From positions 248,001-312,000 of the forward strand of contig NZ_JAZDUE010000003.1 in NCBI RefSeq assembly GCF_036350515.1: a stretch of DNA of 64,000 nt, read 5' to 3'. Source of the DNA: Gordonia prachuapensis. GTDB lineage: Bacteria > Actinomycetota > Actinomycetes > Mycobacteriales > Mycobacteriaceae. Position 1 is the stretch's first letter; every line of letters starts with the position of its first letter. The notes under the pieces were generated by a model. The model made no database searches and was not told the DNA's origin. It saw nothing but the letters and a program-made list of their open reading frames with translations. Positions 57,828-64,000 of the stretch are shown here, piece after piece. A program made the translations under genes and the position numbers.

Positions 57828-60442
57828 GGCTGCACCGGATCCGCCTACAGGACTTCCGCGGTGTCGCCGACCGGGACGTCCGCTTCGCCGACCGGGGGGT
57901 GACCGTCGTCGAGGGTGCCAACGAGGCGGGCAAGTCGTCGATGATCGAGGCGCTCGCGCTGCTGCTCGACACCCGCGCCGATTCCAAGTCGGCGAAGGTA
58001 CGGTCGATCATGCCCGCCGGGCGCGAGGTCGGAACCGAGGTCGAGGTCGAGATGTCCTGCGGACCTTGGCATTTCACCTACGGAAAGCGGTTCAACAAGC
58101 AGCCTTCGACCACCTTGACGGTGCATCGGCCGCGGCCCGAACACATCACCGGGCGTGATGCGCACGAACGAGTCGGCGAGATCATCGGCGCGCACGCCGA
58201 CCTCACCCTTTTCCGCGCCCTGCGCATGTTGCAGTCCGGTGAATCGAGTGGTGTTGCGGTGGGCGACAGTTCGGCCCTGGCGCGTGCGCTCGACCGTGCT
58301 TCCGAGGCCACCGACGGTGCCGCCGACCGCGGGGACGGTGGCGGCGACGTCGAGGACCAGACGCTGATCGATGCCGCCGCCGCGGAATGCCGGCGCTATC
58401 GGACACTGGGACAACGACGTCCGACCGGCGAACTCGCCGACGCGATCCGGGCTGCCGATGAGGCAGCGGACCGGGTCACGGCGTTGACGCGGGCCCGGGA
58501 GGCCGTCGACGCCGATGCGCGTCGGCTCGACGAGATCCTCGAGCGCCGAGCCGAGTTGGCGCGGGCCCGGGAGCTCCGTGAGGTCGAGCGCGACGAACTC
58601 GCCGTGAGCTGGGCGGAGATCGAGCGGCTGCAGACCGAGCTCGCCTCGGCGAGCGCGGAGGCCCGGCACCTGCTCACGGTCAGCCAGCTCGCCCGGCGTG
58701 ACGTCGAGGAGCGTGAGCGGGTCGCCACCCAGATCGATACGACAACACGTGAAACAGAAGAACTGGCGGCGAGTATCCGGGCGCATGGTGTCCGGGCCGA
58801 ACGCGCTGCCGCCGACGGTCGCGCGCTGCAGGATGAACTGCGCGCGGTGCGTGAGCGGTGGGAGATGGTACGCAGCGCCCTGTCGGCTGCGCAGGCCACC
58901 CAGCGTAGCCGGGAGCACCGTCGGACGTTGCGTGACCTCGAGCAACGGATCGCCGAAATAGACCGCATCGCAACTCAATCCGCCAGTATCGACGATGCCT
59001 TGGCGGCCAACGGGATGGACGGGGCGGCGGTCCGAACCGCGGTCGAACTGGCCCGGCGCCGGGCGGTTGCGCAGGCGCGCCTGGAGGCGACGGCCGCGCG
59101 TTTCACCGTGGAGCGGACCGGTTCGGTGCCGGTGACCGTCGACGGCGAACCCATCGACACCGTCGCCGACCGGGTGGCCGTCGACGATGCGCTCATCGAG
59201 GTCGACGGGATCATCCGCGTCGCCGTCCGGCCGGGTGCGGACACCGCAGGTCCGGCCGACGAGCTGACGACCACGGACGGTGAGATCCAAGCGTTCTGCG
59301 CCCACCATGGACTCGACGCCCTCGACGACCACACGGACCGGGCTCGTGAGCGCGCAGACCTCGTCGAACGGCGTTCGGTGTTGCGGCGCCGCGCCGAGGA
59401 CCTGCTCGCCGGCTCCGCGCGCGACGCCCTCTGCGCGCGTCGTGACGAGCTGGCTGCCCTCGTCGATGCCGATCCGTCGTCGGGCGACGTCGACCCCGAC
59501 GACATCGCATCCCTCGCCGACACCGAGCGTGAGCTGTCCGAACTCGTCATGTCGGCGGAACGCGCAGTGACACAGCGTCAGTCGGCCGAACGAGACGCGC
59601 GCACCCAGGTTCGTATGGCCGGGGAGGAGCGTGACCGACTTGCGGAGCGGGTGGCCGAGTTGCACGAGCGCCGCGCCGCGCTTCTCACGGAGCTCGGCGA
59701 TGACGACGCCCGCCGCACCGTCGAGCTCGCCGCCCGGCGTCTCACCGAGGCTCGCGATCGCGTCGGCCACCTCGAGCGTGAACTCACGCGCCTCGACGTC
59801 ACCGAGATCGGACTCCGCCGCGAGCGGGTCGGCGGCCACCTGGCTGCCATCGACCGTGAGCACGCCGAGCTCGAACGCCAGGCAACCGAAGTGCGCACCC
59901 GGATCGAGCTCTACCGCGACGAGTCCCGATTCGACGATCTCCAGGAGGCCGCGGCCGAGCACGACGCCGCGCGCGCGACGCTGGCCCGCGTCACGCGGCG
60001 CGCGGATGCGGCCGAACTGCTCTTCCGGACCCTCACCGACAAACGGCAGCAGGCGCGTACCCGCTACGCCGATCCGTTCGCCCGTCGTCTGGAGGAGTTG
60101 GGCGCCTACGTCTTCGGCGAGGGAGTCCGGTTCGACGTCGACGACAGTCTCGACGTCGTGTCGCGGACCGTGGACGGCGTCACCATCCGACATGATTCTC
60201 TGTCCGGGGGTGCGCGCGAGCAGCTGGCGCTGCTCACCCGGCTGGCCTGCGCCACCCTGGTCGACGAGGACGACGGCGTGCCGGTTCTCGTCGACGACGC
60301 GCTCGGCTACAGCGATCCGCAACGCCTGGCGGCGATGGCCGGGGTCCTCGGTGCGGCCGGCCGCGATGCCCAGGTCATCGTGCTGACCTGTAGTCCCGAC
60401 CGATACCGCGACGTCCCCGGCGCCGAGGTCGTCGCGGTGTGA
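57824..60442 (+). CDS. SbcC/Rad50-like SMC-type ATPase
   Basis: 872 residues. Walker A VEGANEAGKSSMIE (~29-42), long coiled coil (~200-330 and ~500-720, rich in Arg/Glu heptads), ABC signature DSLSGGAREQLALLTRL (~785-800) and Walker B VLVDDALGYSDPQRL (~822-836). Shorter than classic SbcC (over 1000 residues). A compact globular insert around residues 400-480 divides the coil, and no CxxC zinc hook is seen. ATP-driven clamp for the SbcD-like nuclease. Start overlaps the upstream stop by 4 bp. Confidence 0.87.
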   Translation: MRLHRIRLQDFRGVADRDVRFADRGVTVVEGANEAGKSSMIEALALLLDTRADSKSAKVRSIMPAGREVGTEVEVEMSCGPWHFTYGKRFNKQPSTTLTVHRPRPEHITGRDAHERVGEIIGAHADLTLFRALRMLQSGESSGVAVGDSSALARALDRASEATDGAADRGDGGGDVEDQTLIDAAAAECRRYRTLGQRRPTGELADAIRAADEAADRVTALTRAREAVDADARRLDEILERRAELARARELREVERDELAVSWAEIERLQTELASASAEARHLLTVSQLARRDVEERERVATQIDTTTRETEELAASIRAHGVRAERAAADGRALQDELRAVRERWEMVRSALSAAQATQRSREHRRTLRDLEQRIAEIDRIATQSASIDDALAANGMDGAAVRTAVELARRRAVAQARLEATAARFTVERTGSVPVTVDGEPIDTVADRVAVDDALIEVDGIIRVAVRPGADTAGPADELTTTDGEIQAFCAHHGLDALDDHTDRARERADLVERRSVLRRRAEDLLAGSARDALCARRDELAALVDADPSSGDVDPDDIASLADTERELSELVMSAERAVTQRQSAERDARTQVRMAGEERDRLAERVAELHERRAALLTELGDDDARRTVELAARRLTEARDRVGHLERELTRLDVTEIGLRRERVGGHLAAIDREHAELERQATEVRTRIELYRDESRFDDLQEAAAEHDAARATLARVTRRADAAELLFRTLTDKRQQARTRYADPFARRLEELGAYVFGEGVRFDVDDSLDVVSRTVDGVTIRHDSLSGGAREQLALLTRLACATLVDEDDGVPVLVDDALGYSDPQRLAAMAGVLGAAGRDAQVIVLTCSPDRYRDVPGAEVVAV

Positions 60443-60524
60443 CGCCGACGGCCCGCGAGGCGACGCGCCGCATACGTTTTGGGGTCACCGCGACGCGTGC
60501 GCTAGGCTGACTCTCGCCCGTTGA

Positions 60525-60597
60525 GCCCCCGTAGCTCAGGGGATAGAGCGTCTGCCTCCGGAGCAGAAGGCCATAGGTTCGAATCCTATCGGGGGCA
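60525..60597 (+). tRNA. tRNA-Arg (anticodon CCG)
   Basis: 73 nt. Acceptor GCCCCCG (60525-60531) pairs with CGGGGGC (60590-60596), followed by discriminator A60597. D arm TAGCTCAGGGGATAGAG, anticodon stem TCTGC/GCAGA around loop CTCCGGA with anticodon CCG at 60558-60560, and T arm GGTTCGAATCC. CCA is not encoded. It reads CGG, a frequent Arg codon here. It is just upstream of argS on the same strand. Confidence 0.97.
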
Positions 60598-60754
60598 CAG
60601 TATTGATTTCGCCCGCGCGCGCCCCTCTGACGCGCACCCTCCAACCACATGTGCAGGTTGCAGCCTGCGCGTCTGGTGGCAAGCTGCGCGTCGCCGGCCC
60701 GACGGCAGGAGGCGATTGTCCCCGCCGGGACGTGGGCCAATAGGATGGTGCACC

Positions 60755-62407
60755 GTGACTCCCGCCGACCTCGCTGCGCTGTTGCGCACCGTGACCCTGA
60801 CCGTCGTCCGCGACCGCGGCCTCGACGATTCACTGGTGCCCGAGACCGTCGTCGTGGAGCGCCCGCGGCACGCCGACCACGGCGATTACGCGACCAACAT
60901 CGCGCTCCGGCTCGGCAAGCAGCTCGGGGTGGCCCCGCGTGATCTCGCGGGCTGGCTCGCCGATGCCTTCGCGAACACCGACGGCATCGCGAAAGCCGAG
61001 GTGGCGGGCCCCGGATTCGTGAACATCTGGCTGGCGGCCGCCGCGCAGAACTCCGTCGTCGCGACCGTCCTCGACGATGCCGCCGCCTACGGTCGCGGGT
61101 CCGAGCTCTCCGACCGCACCATCAACCTCGAGTTCGTCTCCGCCAACCCGACCGGGCCCATTCATCTGGGCGGCACCCGGTGGGCCGCGGTCGGTGACGC
61201 ACTCGGCCGTGTCCTGTCGGCGCGCGGCGCCGACGTCACGCGGGAGTACTACTTCAACGATCACGGCACCCAGATCGACCGGTTCGCCAGGTCGCTGGAG
61301 GCGTCGGCGAAGGGGGAGCCGACCCCCGACGACGGTTATGCCGGCGACTACATCGCCGAGATCGCCGCGCAGGTCGTCGAACAGGTGCCCGGTGTGCTGG
61401 ACCAGCCCGACGCGCAGCGGCTGGAGACCTTCCGGTCCATCGGCGTGGAGTCGATGTTCGACCAGATCAAGACGAGCCTGCACGACTTCGGCACCGACTT
61501 CGACGTCTACACCCACGAGAACAAGATGTTCACGTCGGGTCTGGTGGACAAGTGCATCGCCGAACTCAAGGCCAACGGCAATCTGTACGAGGCAGACGGA
61601 GCCTGGTGGCTGCGGTCGAGCGACTTCGGTGACGACAAGGACCGGGTCGTGATCAAGAGCGACGGTGACGCCGCCTACATCGCAGGTGACATCGCGTACT
61701 ACAAGGACAAGCGCGAGCGTGGCTTCGATCTGTGCTTCTACATGCTCGGCGCCGACCATCACGGCTACATCAGCCGGCTCAAGGCGGCGGCCGCCGCACT
61801 CGGCGACGATCCGGCCACCGTCGAGGTCCTCATCGGCCAGATGGTCAACCTCGTCCGCGATGGCAAACCGGTCCGGATGAGCAAGCGGGCGGGGACCGTC
61901 ATCACTCTCGACGATCTCGTCGATGCCGTCGGTGTGGACGCCGCCCGGTATGCGCTGATCCGATCCTCGGTGGACGTCAACATCGACATCGACCTCGACC
62001 TGCTCCGCAAACAGTCGAACGACAACCCGGTGTACTACGTCCAGTACGCGCACGCGCGGCTCTCGGCGCTGGACCGCAACGCCGCCGAGTTGGGGCTGAC
62101 GATGTCGACCGCCCACCTCGACCTGCTCGACGACCCGGCGGAGGGCGAACTGATCCGGACGATCGGCGATTTCGACGAAGTGGTCGCCACCGCCGCGGAA
62201 CTGCGTGAACCGCACCGGATCTGCCGGTACCTGGAGAGCCTGGCCGGTGCCTACCACCGCTTCTACGCCCGGTGTCGCGTCCTCCCGCAGGGCGACGAAA
62301 CGCCCGGCGACATCCATGCCGCGCGACTGGCACTGTGCGACGCGACCCGACAGGTCATCGCCAACGGCCTCGAGCTCGTCGGCGTGAGCGCACCGGAGCG
62401 GATGTGA
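60755..62407 (+). CDS. argS: Arginyl-tRNA synthetase
   Basis: 550 residues from GTG 60755. Class I synthetase: HIGH is replaced by HLGG in NPTGPIHLGGTRWAAVGD (~129-146), and KMSKS reads RMSKR in VRMSKRAGTVITLDDL. The N-terminal Arg_tRNA_synt_N domain (~1-90) and C-terminal DALR anticodon-binding domain (~430-550) are present. TAGGAT (60741-60746) is 8 nt upstream, so a leaderless transcript is likely. An upstream in-frame start would run into the tRNA and is rejected. lysA follows with a GTGA overlap. Confidence 0.95.
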   Translation: MTPADLAALLRTVTLTVVRDRGLDDSLVPETVVVERPRHADHGDYATNIALRLGKQLGVAPRDLAGWLADAFANTDGIAKAEVAGPGFVNIWLAAAAQNSVVATVLDDAAAYGRGSELSDRTINLEFVSANPTGPIHLGGTRWAAVGDALGRVLSARGADVTREYYFNDHGTQIDRFARSLEASAKGEPTPDDGYAGDYIAEIAAQVVEQVPGVLDQPDAQRLETFRSIGVESMFDQIKTSLHDFGTDFDVYTHENKMFTSGLVDKCIAELKANGNLYEADGAWWLRSSDFGDDKDRVVIKSDGDAAYIAGDIAYYKDKRERGFDLCFYMLGADHHGYISRLKAAAAALGDDPATVEVLIGQMVNLVRDGKPVRMSKRAGTVITLDDLVDAVGVDAARYALIRSSVDVNIDIDLDLLRKQSNDNPVYYVQYAHARLSALDRNAAELGLTMSTAHLDLLDDPAEGELIRTIGDFDEVVATAAELREPHRICRYLESLAGAYHRFYARCRVLPQGDETPGDIHAARLALCDATRQVIANGLELVGVSAPERM

Positions 62408-63825
62408 ACGCGCACCCGGCCGGCCCCCGGCACGCCGAACTCCTTGCGGCGCCGCATCTCGCGGAGCGGCCCAACGATCCTGCCGAACTCGCGACGATCC
62501 CCGCCAACGTGTGGCCGCGGCACGCCGCCCGCGACGATTCCGGCGAGGTCCGGCTCGCCGGAATCGGTGTCGGCGAACTCGCCGAGACCTACGGGACACC
62601 GTTGTTCGTGGTCGACGAGGCTGACTTCCGGTCGCGATGCGCCGACATGCTCGCGGCCTTCGGCCCCTACGGGCGGGTCCACTACGCGTCGAAGGCCTTT
62701 CTGTCCACCGAGGTGTCTCGCTGGGTCGAGGAAGAGGGCCTGTGCCTCGACGTCTGCACCGGCGGCGAACTGGCCATCGCCCGTCATGCCGGGTTCCCGC
62801 CGGAGCGGATCGCGTTGCACGGCAACAACAAGAGCGTCGACGAACTGGCCATGGCGCTCGACATGGGCGTCGGGCACATCGTCTGCGACTCGATGATCGA
62901 GATCGAACGGCTCGACGCGCTGGCCGGCGAGCGCGGGATCGTCGCCGATGTCCTCGTCCGTGTGACCGTGGGCGTCGAAGCACACACGCACGAGTTCATC
63001 TCCACCGCGCACGAGGACCAGAAGTTCGGATTCGCACTGGCCGGCGGTGTCGCAATGGCCGCGGTGCGCCGGGTGTTCGCCACCGACAATCTGCGCCTGG
63101 TCGGCCTGCACAGCCACATCGGTTCGCAGATCTTCGACATGGACGGATTCGAGCTCGCTGCCCACCGCGTCCTGGGACTGCTCAAAGATGTCGTCGCCGA
63201 GTTCGGCGTGGACAAGACCGCGCAGCTGTCGGTGGTGGATCTCGGTGGCGGACTGGGCATCTCCTACCTGCCCGACGACGATCCGCTGCCGATCGGTGAC
63301 GTCGCGGAGACGCTCGCCGACATCGTCCGCCGCGAATCCGCCGCCCTGGGCTTGCCGATGCCGACCATCGCGGTCGAACCCGGTCGTGCGATCGCCGGCC
63401 CCGGCACCGTCACCCTCTACCGGGTCGGAACGGTCAAGGACGTGACCGTCGGCAAGAACCTGACCCGCCGCTACGTGAGTGTCGACGGCGGCATGAGCGA
63501 CAACATCCGCACCGGGCTCTATCAGGCCGAATACGACATCCGCCTGGTCTCCCGGGTCTCCGATGCCCCGGCCGTGGTCAGCCGGGTGGTCGGCAAGCAC
63601 TGCGAGAGCGGTGACATCGTCATCAAGGACTGCTGGTTGCCCGGCGACGTCGCACCGGGGGATCTGGTGGCCGTGGCGGCCACCGGGGCCTATTGCTACT
63701 CCATGTCGAGCCGCTACAACATGGCGATGCGGCCCGCGGTGGTGGCGGTCCGCGACGAATCGGCACGACTGATGCTGCGCCGTGAGACGATCGACGACTT
63801 CCTCGCCCTGGAGGTGACCGAATGA
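62404..63825 (+). CDS. lysA: Diaminopimelate decarboxylase
   Basis: 473 residues from GTG 62404, overlapping the argS stop by 4 bp. PLP-binding Lys in VHYASKAFLS (~100), LHSHIGSQIFD, DLGGGLGISY, EPGRAIAGP and CESGD near the C terminus, all of the alanine-racemase-like fold of DapDC. Final step of lysine synthesis; its substrate also feeds peptidoglycan. The long N-terminal leader (~40 residues) is usual in mycobacteria. Confidence 0.95.
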   Translation: MNAHPAGPRHAELLAAPHLAERPNDPAELATIPANVWPRHAARDDSGEVRLAGIGVGELAETYGTPLFVVDEADFRSRCADMLAAFGPYGRVHYASKAFLSTEVSRWVEEEGLCLDVCTGGELAIARHAGFPPERIALHGNNKSVDELAMALDMGVGHIVCDSMIEIERLDALAGERGIVADVLVRVTVGVEAHTHEFISTAHEDQKFGFALAGGVAMAAVRRVFATDNLRLVGLHSHIGSQIFDMDGFELAAHRVLGLLKDVVAEFGVDKTAQLSVVDLGGGLGISYLPDDDPLPIGDVAETLADIVRRESAALGLPMPTIAVEPGRAIAGPGTVTLYRVGTVKDVTVGKNLTRRYVSVDGGMSDNIRTGLYQAEYDIRLVSRVSDAPAVVSRVVGKHCESGDIVIKDCWLPGDVAPGDLVAVAATGAYCYSMSSRYNMAMRPAVVAVRDESARLMLRRETIDDFLALEVTE

Positions 63826-64000
63826 CAGACAACCCGGACCGCACGATCGGCGTGGCCGTGCTCGGCATGGGCAACGTCGGCGCCGAGGTCGTGCGCATCC
63901 TCGACGAGAGCGCCGGCGACCTGCAGTCGCGGGTCGGCGCCCCGGTCGAGCTGCGCGGGGTGGCCGTCCGCGATCTCGGTAAGCCGCGCAAGGTCGCCCA
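63822..64000 (+). CDS. hom: Homoserine dehydrogenase, N-terminal fragment
   Basis: The first ~59 residues, cut by the window edge. ATG 63822 overlaps the lysA stop (ATGA). VAVLGMGNVGAEVVRILDES is the NAD(P) Rossmann loop and VELRGVAVRDLGKPR follows as in Hom. Reduces aspartate semialdehyde to homoserine. The argS-lysA-hom order is the one known in mycobacteria (Rv1292-Rv1294). Confidence 0.9.
   Translation, partial: MTDNPDRTIGVAVLGMGNVGAEVVRILDESAGDLQSRVGAPVELRGVAVRDLGKPRKVA

Noticed and set aside
57845..60322. An 825-codon minus-strand frame opposite the SbcC-like gene
   Set aside because: No domain; it is a mirror of the coding strand's codon bias.

Overview
The window is about 68% G+C and carries genes typical of mycolic-acid actinobacteria: an antigen-85-like mycolyltransferase, the LpqY-SugABC trehalose importer, the WbbL/RmlD cell-wall linker genes, a Kgd-type 2-oxoglutarate enzyme, and the SigE-RseA-HtrA-TatB stress block. 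The gene order from memory resembles Mycobacterium tuberculosis, but with many insertions and fusions, which suggests a Gordonia-like member of the Mycobacteriales (genus is an inference). No transposase, phage gene, CRISPR array or rRNA was found. There is one tRNA, Arg-CCG.

Layout. 1-4482 (minus): an accessory lipid-acylation locus with three condensation-type acyltransferases (one cut by the window edge) and an Ag85-like esterase. 4513-14448: acyl-CoA carboxylase (accD5, accE) with maf and birA, a PH-domain membrane protein with a two-component system, gtrA, purK-purE and an MDMPI-fold protein. 14453-21793: a DLH-family hydrolase, a Ddn-like protein, a TIGR03089 protein, an LCP ligase, rmlD, wbbL and a GDP-mannose pyrophosphorylase. 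21796-21961: eight copies of a 21-bp tandem repeat, exactly where the M. tuberculosis Rv3264-Rv3282-like order stops and the Rv1220-Rv1294-like order begins. 21978-36329: O-methyltransferase, sigE, rseA, htrA, tatB, mrp, a secreted transglycosylase, DUF1003, an MgtE-N/CBS protein, a YflT-like protein and lpqY-sugA-sugB-sugC. 36355-44464: an accessory stretch with a ParB-like protein, a phosphoesterase, a SUFU-like protein, corA, marC, an orphan OpuAC lipoprotein and a Baeyer-Villiger monooxygenase/SDR pair under a TetR regulator. 44583-48374: kgd. 48513-56461: a detoxification/efflux island with a fused ABC exporter, an EcsC-like protein, a glutathionyl-hydroquinone-reductase-like enzyme, a PadR regulator and a DHA2 MFS pump. 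56547-64000: sbcD/sbcC-like genes, tRNA-Arg, argS, lysA and the start of hom.

How parts connect. AccD5/AccE with biotin ligase BirA make the carboxylated extender units for lipid synthesis. The Ag85-like enzyme and the acyltransferases act on acyl donors and probably on glycolipids, and LpqY-SugABC would recover trehalose freed by mycolyl transfer. RmlD, WbbL and the LCP protein serve the arabinogalactan linker. SigE-RseA-HtrA form an envelope-stress circuit.

Regulation. A recurring pattern is a -10-like hexamer (TANNNT or CACGAT) 6-8 nt upstream of the start codon with no Shine-Dalgarno sequence, that is, probable leaderless mRNAs. I used it to set starts for birA, wbbL, purK, rmlD, argS, marC, the phosphoesterase and others. 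The most notable non-coding signals are a 69-nt perfect hairpin (33-bp stem) at 44476-44544, a 29-bp divergent promoter between corA and marC, and two operator-like palindromes sitting on promoter elements (TetR at 43766-43791, PadR at 54249-54266).
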